From NCBI GenBank assembly GCA_012798695.1, contig JAAZMR010000060.1:1-33148 (forward strand): a stretch of 33,148 nucleotides of DNA. The letters run 5' to 3'. Shown piece by piece: positions 17,566-24,641 of the stretch. Position numbers and translations under genes: made by a program. How positions within the stretch are numbered: the stretch's first letter is position 1; the number at the start of each line of letters is the position of its first letter. A model generated the notes under the pieces. It was given only the letters and a program-made list of their open reading frames with translations. It was not told the DNA's origin and ran no database searches. Source of the stretch: Bacillota bacterium (lineage in GTDB: Bacteria; Bacillota; Limnochordia; DTU087).

Positions 17566-18776
17566 ATCTTACCGAATTCATTAAGATCGCCTTTCACAGC
17601 TTCTCTTCCAACAAGTTACGCACGGCCCTTTCCCTCTTAGGAATCATCATTGGTGTGGCTTCGGTGATTACTCTAGTGGGTATCGGCACAGGTGCTCAAC
17701 AACAGGTGACTGGTCAAATCGGCTCCATGGGTTCTAATCTGATTACCGTTAGCCCTGGATTTACCCGTGGCGGAGGCGGGCGGGTCAGTCAGGATATTGC
17801 TGATGTTTTCACGCTGGAGATGGCTGATGCCATCAAAAACGCATCTGCGAATATCAAACATGTCGTACCAACCTCAGAAACCATGGGCTTGGCCGTTTAC
17901 CGAGGCGATAATGTACGAGTCTGGATCAGTGGCGTAACACCTGAATATCAGGAAGTCAGCAACCACTATCCCCTAATCGGCCGGTATATTCGAGATCAGG
18001 ATGTGGCCAACAGCGAGAAAGTCACAGTCTTGGGTTCAGAAGCAGCGATCGAGTTATTCGGCTCAGAGAACCCTTTGGGCCAAAGCATCAGGGTGGTGAT
18101 CGGAGCACGCAGCTATACCCTGAGAGTCATTGGTGTCATGGAGGCCAAGGGGCAAGTGATGATGTCCAATTATGATAATCGCATCTATGTGCCAATTACT
18201 ATGTTGATCAACCGTGGCCTCAAGACCAGATATGTCGACGGGTATTCTATAGAGGCTGCCTCTGGAGAGGTGGCCAAAACGGTAGTTAAGGAAGTAGAGG
18301 CTTTTATGACGCGCATGTTGGGTGATGCCGATCGATTCCGTGTGATGAGCCAGGATATCATCCTGGAGGCGGTCTCCCAGGCGAGTGGGACTCTGACCTT
18401 GCTGCTTGGGGCGATTGCCAGTATAGCCCTATTGGTGGGTGGTATCGGGATCATGAACATCATGCTGGTAACAGTAAGTGAGCGGACCCGGGAAATCGGC
18501 ATCCGTAAGGCCATAGGGGCCAAACGCAAACATATTCTCATGCAATTTCTTCTAGAATCAGTTCTTCTCAGTGGTTTAGGCGGCATCCTTGGGCTGGGTG
18601 CAGGCTGGGTTTGTGGCTACTGGTTGAGTACTAGCTTTGGCTGGCCTTTCTGGGTTTCACTGCCGGCAGTGGTGATTGCTGTTGGTTTCGCTGTTTGTAT
18701 TGGACTCTTCTTTGGAATCTATCCAGCTATGAAGGCAGCATCACTGGATCCGGTGGTTGCCTTACAGCGTGAATAG
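17562..18776 (+). CDS. MacB-type ABC transporter permease
   Basis: A 404-aa permease of the MacB/FtsX class. Four membrane helices are expected: one near the N terminus (about 15-40, after the KLRTALSLLGIIIGVASV motif) and three in the C-terminal third. The region between (about 45-275) is a large MacB_PCD periplasmic domain. The C-terminal FtsX domain carries TVSERTREIGIRKAIGAKR and ends in PAMKAASLDPVVALQRE, both hallmarks. These transporters work by mechanotransmission, pushing substrates from the periplasm through the OEP channel. The ATPase is separate, unlike E. coli MacB where it is fused. ATG 17562 overlaps the ATPase stop (ATGA); a longer frame from 17544 lacks a ribosome site. Confidence 0.92.
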   Translation: MNLTEFIKIAFHSFSSNKLRTALSLLGIIIGVASVITLVGIGTGAQQQVTGQIGSMGSNLITVSPGFTRGGGGRVSQDIADVFTLEMADAIKNASANIKHVVPTSETMGLAVYRGDNVRVWISGVTPEYQEVSNHYPLIGRYIRDQDVANSEKVTVLGSEAAIELFGSENPLGQSIRVVIGARSYTLRVIGVMEAKGQVMMSNYDNRIYVPITMLINRGLKTRYVDGYSIEAASGEVAKTVVKEVEAFMTRMLGDADRFRVMSQDIILEAVSQASGTLTLLLGAIASIALLVGGIGIMNIMLVTVSERTREIGIRKAIGAKRKHILMQFLLESVLLSGLGGILGLGAGWVCGYWLSTSFGWPFWVSLPAVVIAVGFAVCIGLFFGIYPAMKAASLDPVVALQRE

Positions 18777-18792
18777 CATGGGTGGGAGTCAT

Positions 18793-18806
18793 CCCTCTGC
18801 AGAGGG
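18793..18806. repeat. Perfect 14-bp palindrome in permease-TPM gap
   Basis: CCCTCTGCAGAGGG is a perfect palindrome 17 bases after the permease stop and about 25 bases upstream of the next promoter. With no loop it is a poor hairpin and has no T tract. It could be a protein-binding site; function unknown. Confidence 0.35.
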
Positions 18807-18832
18807 AGAATATAGTACTTACTGAACCCCTT

Positions 18833-18859
18833 TTGGCAAAGAGAAATATCTGATATACT
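18833..18859 (+). promoter_or_regulatory. Probable promoter of TPM-lemA pair
   Basis: TATACT (18854-18859) has an upstream TGA in the extended -10 position. TTGGCA (18833-18838) lies 15 bases before it, a slightly short spacer. The start codon is at 18887. Confidence 0.55.
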
Positions 18860-18886
18860 CTCTGTGTACGGTAAGGAGGTAGGTCG

Positions 18887-19633
18887 ATGCCTAAGGTATT
18901 GAGAACCGGAATTTGGTTAGCGGTATTGCTGCTTTTGGCAACTATGAGTTGCTTTGCCGCCTTGCCGAAACCCGGAGGGTTTGTCAATGATTATGCCAGT
19001 ATTATCCAACGAGAATATGTTATGGAAATAGAGGATGTCGCCAAAGCTCTCCAGGAGAGACAGGGAGTGGAATTAGCGGTTGTCACTATTGAGTCTGTCA
19101 AGCCGTTGACGCCGAAGCAATACGCCACTCAGTTGTTCAATGAGTGGGGAATCGGTGGCCCCGAGGATAGTGGGCTATTACTTCTGCTGGCCGTGGAAGA
19201 ACGAGAAATCCAGGTGGAAGTTGGCTACGGCTTGGAGGGTGTGCTGCCTGATGGCAAAGTAGGTGCTATATTGGATGAGGAGGTAATCCCCCATTTTGCC
19301 AAAGGGGATTATGGGAGGGGCCTCGTAGAGGGCTCTAGGGCCTTCATGGCAGAGTTGAGTGATGAGCGTTATGCTCGCAAGGAGGCTGACCGATCGAGCC
19401 TTTGGGGATTCCTCATCTTCCTGGCAATAGTTTCTGTCATCTATTTATCTCAGCGCAGATCTCCTACAGGGCCCATAGGGCCTGTGGGGCCAACTGGACC
19501 TGGAGGGACAGTGCACCGCCCGCGGCCCCGACCGATACCATCGAGGCCTCGCAGTCCAAGGGGTGGTGGTGGGGGGTTTGGCGGTTTCGGCGGAGGACGT
19601 AGTGGTGGAGGAGGAGCCGGTCGGAAATTCTAA
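18887..19633 (+). CDS. TPM-domain (Repair_PSII/YgcG-like) membrane-anchored protein
   Basis: A 248-aa exported TPM-domain protein. A signal peptide (about 1-25) precedes the TPM domain (about 28-160), recognisable from GGFVNDYASIIQ, GVELAVVTIES, ATQLFNEWGIG, DSGLLLLLAVEEREIQVEVGYGLEG and the HFAKGDYGRGL helix. A transmembrane helix follows (about 174-188), then a tail with four Gly-Pro-X triplets (195-206), an Arg/Pro-rich stretch and a Gly-rich C terminus ending SGGGGAGRKF. TPM proteins are often encoded with LemA, as here (one base apart), but the biochemical role is not settled. A good AAGGAGG lies upstream of ATG 18887. Confidence 0.88.
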   Translation: MPKVLRTGIWLAVLLLLATMSCFAALPKPGGFVNDYASIIQREYVMEIEDVAKALQERQGVELAVVTIESVKPLTPKQYATQLFNEWGIGGPEDSGLLLLLAVEEREIQVEVGYGLEGVLPDGKVGAILDEEVIPHFAKGDYGRGLVEGSRAFMAELSDERYARKEADRSSLWGFLIFLAIVSVIYLSQRRSPTGPIGPVGPTGPGGTVHRPRPRPIPSRPRSPRGGGGGFGGFGGGRSGGGGAGRKF

Positions 19634-19660
19634 TTGGAGGAAAATGGGGAGGGAGAAAAC

Positions 19661-20212
19661 TTGAAGAAGAGTTGGATCATTCTCGGTATAGTCGTGATCT
19701 TGATTATTGGTATAGTAAGTCAGTATAACAGCCTAGTGACATTAGAAACTAATGTTGACGCCAAATGGGCCCAAGTGGAAAACCAACTGCAAAGACGAGC
19801 TGATCTTATTCCCAATCTGGTCAACACCGTGAAAGGGTATGCCAGCCACGAGGAGCGGGTTTTTTCAGAAATTGCCTCAGCGAGGAGCCGGTTGCTATCT
19901 GCCAGAGATCCTAGTGCCACAATAGAGGCGAACAACAGCCTTGATGCAGCTGTGGGCCGACTGTTGGCTATTGCGGAGAGCTACCCCGAGCTTAAGGCTG
20001 ATACCAGTTTCGTACGGCTGCAGGATGAGCTGGCTGGTACGGAAAACCGAATTGCTGTGGAACGGATGCGCTATAATGAATCAGTTCAGGACTGGAACCG
20101 TACTATTCGCCGATTTCCCACTGTAGTCATAGCCAGCCTATTTGGCAAGGAGGCACGTCCGTACTTTGAAGCTGCTGAAGGTGCCAAAGAAGTGCCAGAA
20201 GTTCAGTTCTAG
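19661..20212 (+). CDS. lemA: LemA family protein
   Basis: A 183-aa LemA protein: an N-terminal membrane helix (KKSWIILGIVVILIIGIV) followed by a helical bundle. Family motifs include YNSLVTLETNVDAKWAQVE, NQLQRRADLIPNLVNTVKGYA, ESYPELKADTSFVRLQDEL and the ENRIAVERMRYNESVQDWN segment. The start is TTG 19661, behind GGGGAGGGAG, because it puts the membrane helix at the N terminus as in relatives; TTG 19634 would add nine acidic residues. It follows the TPM gene and is probably co-transcribed. LemA is also called an antigen-presentation target in Listeria; its general function in bacteria is unknown. Confidence 0.9.
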   Translation: MKKSWIILGIVVILIIGIVSQYNSLVTLETNVDAKWAQVENQLQRRADLIPNLVNTVKGYASHEERVFSEIASARSRLLSARDPSATIEANNSLDAAVGRLLAIAESYPELKADTSFVRLQDELAGTENRIAVERMRYNESVQDWNRTIRRFPTVVIASLFGKEARPYFEAAEGAKEVPEVQF

Positions 20213-20306
20213 CATTGCTTCATAACTAGCTTGACTGTGCGTGAGAGCCTAACAATGACAATACAAGCCTGTATGGATGCAGGAGAGACTTGGAGAGAGG
20301 CTCATC

Positions 20307-20335
20307 TTGACGCTGCCACAACACCATGGTAGAAT
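20307..20335 (+). promoter_or_regulatory. Strong promoter of tRNA-Ser(UGA)
   Basis: TTGACG (20307-20312), a 17-base spacer and TAGAAT (20330-20335) in the context CATGGTAGAATAAATG. It is 20 bases before the mature tRNA. Confidence 0.88.
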
Positions 20336-20355
20336 AAATGGTGCTACGGGCTTGT

Positions 20356-20444
20356 GGAGGGGTGTCAGAGTGGACGATCGTGGCGGTCTTGAAAACCGCT
20401 GAGGTGATGAGCCTCCGTGGGTTCGAATCCCACCCCCTCCGCCA
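20356..20444 (+). tRNA. tRNA-Ser(UGA)
   Basis: An 89-base class II tRNA with a long variable arm and encoded CCA. GGAGGGG pairs with CCCCTCC, discriminator G73 is as expected for serine, and the anticodon loop CTTGAAA gives UGA. It has its own promoter and terminator. Confidence 0.96.
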
Positions 20445-20448
20445 GATC

Positions 20449-20482
20449 TAGACCATTTCCGAATCGGGAATGGTCTTTTTTG
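20449..20482 (+). terminator. Rho-independent terminator of tRNA-Ser(UGA)
   Basis: GACCATTTCC and GGGAATGGTC form a 10-bp stem (one G-U), followed by six T. Confidence 0.92.
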
Positions 20483-20507
20483 ACATAACTGCTGGAAAGC
20501 CACTGAA

Positions 20508-20536
20508 TTGACAGTAATAAAGATGAATGATAGAAT
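20508..20536 (+). promoter_or_regulatory. Strong sigma-A promoter of the hydrogenase gene cluster
   Basis: A perfect -35 TTGACA (20508-20513), an ideal 17-base spacer and TAGAAT (20531-20536). About 180 bases separate it from the first gene. The leader includes an AAAGGAG (about 20664) with no obvious start codon at the right distance. I see no other convincing promoter until hydA ends, so it may drive all ten genes. Confidence 0.85.
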
Positions 20537-20719
20537 TTAGGTAATTCGGAAGCAGCCTTCCGGCCTTGATTAAGCTGGTCAAGGTTGTTGTACATAGGTA
20601 TTGTACTACGCTACGTACCCCGGGTGCTGGCGATCTGAATTGAAGAATAACCGCTAGGTGAAAGGAGATAAGGCGATCCCTCTCTGAAGAAAGTGGAGAG
20701 TGTCCTCGCCGATTGGTTC

Positions 20720-21091
20720 ATGAAGATCAAGGACATTCTTACCATAATCGATGCTGAGCTAGTAACACAACCGTCACATATGGATCGCCAAGTATTATCC
20801 GTATGTGGTGCAGATCTTATGAGTGATGTCTTGGCTTTCACCAAAGCAAAGACACTCCTGCTGACCGGATTGACTTCGATTCAAGTGGTGCGAACTGCTG
20901 GGGTAGTAGATCTGGCAGGGATTGTATTTGTCAGAGGCAAGAGGCCTAGCCCTGAGGTCATTGACATGGCGAACGAAGAAGATTTGCCTCTGCTTGTTAC
21001 CAAACACCCTCTCTATGAGACTTGTGGAAAACTCTATCACTGCGGCCTTAAAGGTTGTTCAGAACTGGATCCGGGAGGGAGGTCCGGATAG
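20720..21091 (+). CDS. DRTGG-domain protein (first copy)
   Basis: A 123-aa DRTGG-like regulatory domain protein (the domain is named after a fold also found in phosphotransacetylase and CBS proteins). It aligns by eye with the second copy at 22978: GADLMSDVLAF versus GGYCSDLLSDVM, then a hydrophobic core, then DLAGIVFVRGKRPSPEVIDMANEEDLPLL versus the equivalent AxxGIxxxxGxxPExxTLExA segment. I prefer ATG 20720 because relatives start with (M)KIKDI/MQLAAIVEAL; GTG 20693 would add nine residues. No good ribosome site is seen at either start. Such genes often sit beside [FeFe] hydrogenase genes in Firmicutes; ligand unknown. Confidence 0.75.
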   Translation: MKIKDILTIIDAELVTQPSHMDRQVLSVCGADLMSDVLAFTKAKTLLLTGLTSIQVVRTAGVVDLAGIVFVRGKRPSPEVIDMANEEDLPLLVTKHPLYETCGKLYHCGLKGCSELDPGGRSG

Positions 21092-21543
21092 TGGCAGCCG
21101 ACGGAGACATGGGAGCACTGATGTCAGTCACATATGATGTTGTGGCCGGTGATTTCGTACGGGCTGGGGAAGCTGCCAGTAAAATAAAGCGGTTGTTACA
21201 ACAACTGGGTCTAGACCCAGGGATTATCCGCAGAGCTGCCATCGCTGCCTATGAAGCAGAGATGAATATAGTAATTCATTCCTATGGTGGCCGGGTGGCT
21301 GTCAATATTACTTCTGATACCATTGAAATGTTATGTGAAGATTGTGGACCAGGGATAGTAGATATTGAAAAAGCACTGCAGGAAGGATACTCCACTGCCA
21401 GTGAAGACGTCAGGGAGATGGGTTTCGGAGCGGGGATGGGTTTACCTAATATTCGCAGAAGTGCCGATGAGTTTCTCATTGAATCGGAAGCAGGCCAGGG
21501 TACGCGACTGCAGGTAAAAATCCTGCATAAAGCTGGTGAATAA
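21091..21543 (+). CDS. RsbW/SpoIIAB-like GHKL ATPase (anti-sigma or serine kinase type)
   Basis: A 150-aa stand-alone GHKL ATPase domain. The N-box is EAEMNIVIHSYGG, the G1 box EDCGPGI and the G2 region GFGAGMGLPNIRRSAD, with a C-terminal GQGTRLQVKI strand. This arrangement, without a receiver or dimerisation domain, matches RsbW/RsbT/SpoIIAB-like serine kinases that act on anti-sigma antagonists. GTG 21091 overlaps the DRTGG stop by one base and has GGGAGGGAGGT about 8 bases upstream; an upstream in-frame start at 21055 has none. It sits directly before the sensory hydrogenase gene, separated by an overlapping stop/start (ATAATGG), suggesting they work together. Confidence 0.82.
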   Translation: MAADGDMGALMSVTYDVVAGDFVRAGEAASKIKRLLQQLGLDPGIIRRAAIAAYEAEMNIVIHSYGGRVAVNITSDTIEMLCEDCGPGIVDIEKALQEGYSTASEDVREMGFGAGMGLPNIRRSADEFLIESEAGQGTRLQVKILHKAGE

Positions 21544-22955
21544 TGGTGCAACCGTATTTCCATTCAGTCACACTTGAAACGGATAACTGCAAAGGTTGTA
21601 CGATTTGTATTAAGCGCTGTCCCACCGAGGCTATTCGGGTACGTGGTGGGAAAGCTCGAATTCTGGAATTGCGGTGTATTGATTGCGGAGAATGTATCCG
21701 GATATGTCCTAACCATGCCAAACGAGCTATTGCCGATGAATTCTCGCTGTTGGATAAGTATGCTTATACAGTTGCGTTACCGGCACCATCTTTCTATGGT
21801 CAGTTCTCGGGTCAAGATGTTAGTATCAGCAAGATCCTGCAATCTCTCCTCACTTTGGGTTTTAATGCCGTTTACGAGGTGGCGGAGGCAGCTGAGCATG
21901 TGAGTCTGGCCACCCGTCGCTATATTGAAGAGAGTTCCAAGCGCCCGCTCATTTCTTCTTCTTGTCCAGCTATAGTTCGCCTTATTCAAGTACGCTTTCC
22001 AGACCTGATCGATCACCTCATACCCATCCAGGCCCCCGTAGATATTGCGGCCCGTTTTGCTAAGCAATCCATCATGCGTAAATACGGGCTCCGACGAGAA
22101 GATATCGGGGCCTTTTTTATTACTCCCTGCCCGGCTAAAGTTACCGCCATCAAACAGCCGATTGGTCTGCTTGATTCCTGGGTGGATGGTGCCATCCCAA
22201 TTGCAGAGGTTTACGCAAGGGTGCTGCGTACATTACCCTATCTAGAGGACACTCCCGAGCTGCGGCAAGCCAGTGCCGCCGGTATTCATTGGGGGCGGGC
22301 TGCCGGTGAAGAGGAGGCCATCATGGCCCCCCGGCATGTGTCAGTAGACGGTATTCACGCAGTTATCGATGTACTGGAAGAGATCGAGATCGGGAAATTC
22401 CATGACATTGATTTCATTGAGTGTCAAGCGTGCCGCGGGGGGTGTGTGGGTGGCCCCTTGACTGTGCAAAATGCTTTCCTCGCGCGAGTCAACATGGAAA
22501 ACCTGACCAGGGAGCTCCCCCGTGAGATTGACCCGGCAGTTGTGAAGGAAGTGGACAAGCGCTGGGCAACGAAATTCTATGAGCTAGAAATAGATATTGA
22601 GCCCCGTTCCATTCTTAAGCTGGATGATGATTTCTCCAAAGCTATTGAGAAGATGGAGCTGTTGGAGAAGACGGTGGAATCCCTGCCTGGATTGGACTGT
22701 GGCTCCTGTGGTTCACCCAGTTGCCAAGCACTGGCAGAGGACATTGTGCAGGGTTTGGCCTCTGAAGGAGATTGTGTATTCGTCTTGAGAGATGGTGTAC
22801 AGTCCCTGGCTGAGGAGCTTCTGGAGCTAGCCCAGAGGGTACCAGGTTCCATATCCCATCAAGGGGAAGCACAGGGAGAGGAGCCGGTGAAGGAATCCAT
22901 AGAAGCATCGGGAAAGAGCGAGCGGGGAGACGGCGGCAGCTTAGCCGCAGAGTAG
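21543..22955 (+). CDS. Sensory-type [FeFe] hydrogenase homologue with C-terminal FeS domain
   Basis: A 470-aa [FeFe] hydrogenase-like protein that is probably a sensor rather than a production enzyme. Two ferredoxin clusters (C16, C19, C22, C26; C45, C48, C51, C55) precede the H-cluster domain. Its motifs are degenerate: L1 SSSCPAIV with only C141, L2 TPCPAK with C196, and L3 ECQACRGGCVGG with C297 and C301. The four cysteines that would hold the [4Fe-4S] part of the H cluster remain, but the proton-relay cysteine of TSCCP is Ser and the GGGQ end is changed. A C-terminal CxxCxxxxCx16C Fes-type domain (C386, C389, C394, C411) is followed by a Glu/Ser-rich tail. Start ATG 21543 abuts the kinase gene. 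Confidence 0.85.
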   Translation: MVQPYFHSVTLETDNCKGCTICIKRCPTEAIRVRGGKARILELRCIDCGECIRICPNHAKRAIADEFSLLDKYAYTVALPAPSFYGQFSGQDVSISKILQSLLTLGFNAVYEVAEAAEHVSLATRRYIEESSKRPLISSSCPAIVRLIQVRFPDLIDHLIPIQAPVDIAARFAKQSIMRKYGLRREDIGAFFITPCPAKVTAIKQPIGLLDSWVDGAIPIAEVYARVLRTLPYLEDTPELRQASAAGIHWGRAAGEEEAIMAPRHVSVDGIHAVIDVLEEIEIGKFHDIDFIECQACRGGCVGGPLTVQNAFLARVNMENLTRELPREIDPAVVKEVDKRWATKFYELEIDIEPRSILKLDDDFSKAIEKMELLEKTVESLPGLDCGSCGSPSCQALAEDIVQGLASEGDCVFVLRDGVQSLAEELLELAQRVPGSISHQGEAQGEEPVKESIEASGKSERGDGGSLAAE

Positions 22956-22977
22956 AGTTATTGGGAGGGCGAAGGAA

Positions 22978-23328
22978 TTGCAGTTGGCAGCAATAGTTGA
23001 GGCATTATCTCTACCGTCTGGTCATGCGTCGGTGGCAGATATCGAGGTAGCGGGAGGTTACTGCTCTGATTTGTTAAGTGATGTCATGGGGAAGGCGGCA
23101 GCCAAATCGGTATGGGTAACCAACCAGATACATCCTAATGTGGTGGCGGTGGCTTCATTAATCGATGCAGCCGCGGTGATTATTGCTGGAGGCGTAGAAC
23201 CAGAGGCAGAGACATTAGAGAAAGCCCAGGAGGTTGGTATCCCTCTGTTTGCCACCGACTTACCAGCCTTTGAAGTAGTAGGACGGTTATATGAGTTAGG
23301 CGTACGGGGTACTATACGGAGTGTCTAA
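22978..23328 (+). CDS. DRTGG-domain protein (second copy)
   Basis: A 116-aa DRTGG-domain protein homologous to the gene at 20720. It has the fuller family pattern: GGYCSDLLSDVMGKA, VWVTNQIHPNVVAVASL, IDAAAVIIAGGVEPE, TLEKAQEVGIPLFATDLPAFE and a terminal VGRLYELGV. The TTG start has GGGAGG about 9 bases upstream. It lies 22 bases after the sensory hydrogenase gene and overlaps the start of the PHP gene. Two copies flanking a sensory hydrogenase suggest a role in binding a small ligand or partner; this is inference. Confidence 0.85.
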   Translation: MQLAAIVEALSLPSGHASVADIEVAGGYCSDLLSDVMGKAAAKSVWVTNQIHPNVVAVASLIDAAAVIIAGGVEPEAETLEKAQEVGIPLFATDLPAFEVVGRLYELGVRGTIRSV

Positions 23329-24067
23329 GTGGATGTATATTGATCTCCATATTCACACTGGAGCATCACCTTGTGCCGCCAAGGAAATGTCCCCGTGGAA
23401 CATTGTGCGGATGTCCCAACTAGAGGGCCTTTCCTTAATTGCTATTACGGATCATAATACGGCTGCTAATGCTGGAGCGGTAATGCGGGTAGGGGACGAG
23501 TTAGGTCTTGTGATCTTACCGGGTATGGAGGTGCAGACGCGAGAGGAAGTACACCTACTAGCCATATTTCCTACCTTAGAAGCGGTTGCAGCATTTGAGG
23601 AGTTTATCTGGGATCACCTTCCGGATATCCCTAATCGACCGGAATTCTTCGGTGAGCAGATTCTATATGATAGCCAAGATAGGCAAGTCGCATCGATCGA
23701 ACGCTTGCTACTGCAATCGGTGATGTTAGGAGTGGAGGAAGTAGGGGCGGCCATCACTGCCCATGCAGGCCTGACCATAGCCGCCCATATTAACCGCCGT
23801 TCATATAGTCTCATTGGCCAACTGGGATTTGTGCCTAGGGACCTTAAGCTAGATGCCATAGAGATCGATAGGTCCTTTTCCCACAAGAGATTCACTGACG
23901 AATATGTGAGTCTGCGCCACTATCCGGTATTGAGTAACTCTGATGCTCATCAGCTTACTGACATAGTAGAAAGTCATCAATCTGCGGTTCTGATCCAAGA
24001 ACCGAGTTTCTTAGCTCTAAGAGAACTCTTAGAATCCGGTGAGGGTCACCGGATTCGATTAAGGTGA
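23321..24067 (+). CDS. PHP-domain metal-dependent phosphoesterase
   Basis: A 248-aa PHP (polymerase and histidinol phosphatase) family protein, expected to be a Mn/Zn/Fe phosphoesterase. Metal-binding motifs are H10-x-H12 in DLHIHT, D44-H45 in AITDHNT, conserved later histidines (HAG, AAHIN) and the C-terminal SNSDAH (about 207-212). The frame begins GTG 23321, overlapping the preceding stop; ATG 23333 is an alternative closer to the usual family start. No polymerase is fused, so this is a stand-alone PHP phosphatase as found next to Firmicutes hydrogenase genes. It may remove a phosphate placed by one of the GHKL proteins, but substrate is unknown. Confidence 0.88.
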   Translation: MSKWMYIDLHIHTGASPCAAKEMSPWNIVRMSQLEGLSLIAITDHNTAANAGAVMRVGDELGLVILPGMEVQTREEVHLLAIFPTLEAVAAFEEFIWDHLPDIPNRPEFFGEQILYDSQDRQVASIERLLLQSVMLGVEEVGAAITAHAGLTIAAHINRRSYSLIGQLGFVPRDLKLDAIEIDRSFSHKRFTDEYVSLRHYPVLSNSDAHQLTDIVESHQSAVLIQEPSFLALRELLESGEGHRIRLR

Positions 24068-24071
24068 TAGG

Positions 24072-24641
24072 ATGCGGGAATTAGCGCTTCATATACTTGA
24101 TCTTGTGCAAAACTCCTTGCGGGCAGGGGCCCGGATGATAGAAGTAGAAATAGTGGAGGACGTGGACCTTGATTCCCTCGCCATCATCATTCGGGATGAT
24201 GGTTGTGGAATGGAGCAAGCCCTTGTCAAAAGAGTCCTCGATCCATTTACCACTACTCGAACTACCCGGAAAGTGGGACTGGGTCTTCCCCTTTTGCAGA
24301 TGGCGACAGAGCGATCGGCAGGGGAGTTTTCCATTGACTCCAAACCGGGTCAGGGTACAGTCGTGAAGGCCAGCTTTCAGCACAGCCATATAGACCGCAT
24401 GCCCTTAGGGGATGTGGGCGGCACCATGCTGACGGTGATTGTCAGTAACCCGACTGTAGATGTGGTATATCGGCACCGGGTGGGTAACCGGTTATGGGAG
24501 GTTGATACCCGTGTTATCAAGGCCGAAGTGGGGGAGGAGGCTCTGACGCTGCCGGTGGTTATTCAGTGGTTGAGGTCCTATCTAGAGCAAGGAAAAAGTT
24601 ATCTTTATGGAGGTGTGGTATCAGATGAAATCTCTGGATGA
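24072..24641 (+). CDS. GHKL ATPase (histidine-kinase-like), second of cluster
   Basis: A 189-aa protein with a stand-alone GHKL ATPase domain: N-box LALHILDLVQNSLRAGA, G1 box IIRDDGCGM, F-box LDPFTTTRTTRKVGLGL and a G2-like SKPGQGTVVKASF. An extra C-terminal region (about 105-189) has no domain I recognise. It lacks a phospho-acceptor histidine domain and sensory region, so it may act on another protein. Start ATG 24072 follows the PHP stop by four bases. The 3' end overlaps the start of the next gene. Homologues of this gene pair with the [2Fe-2S] and HydC genes in other Firmicutes clusters, consistent with redox-linked signalling. Confidence 0.82.
   Translation: MRELALHILDLVQNSLRAGARMIEVEIVEDVDLDSLAIIIRDDGCGMEQALVKRVLDPFTTTRTTRKVGLGLPLLQMATERSAGEFSIDSKPGQGTVVKASFQHSHIDRMPLGDVGGTMLTVIVSNPTVDVVYRHRVGNRLWEVDTRVIKAEVGEEALTLPVVIQWLRSYLEQGKSYLYGGVVSDEISG

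Noticed and set aside
20249-20595. Reverse-strand frames overlapping tRNA-Ser(UGA)
   Set aside because: They run through a clear tRNA with promoter and terminator; translations contain the phrase typical of antisense tRNA-Ser (GGGGIRTHGG) found as a database artefact.
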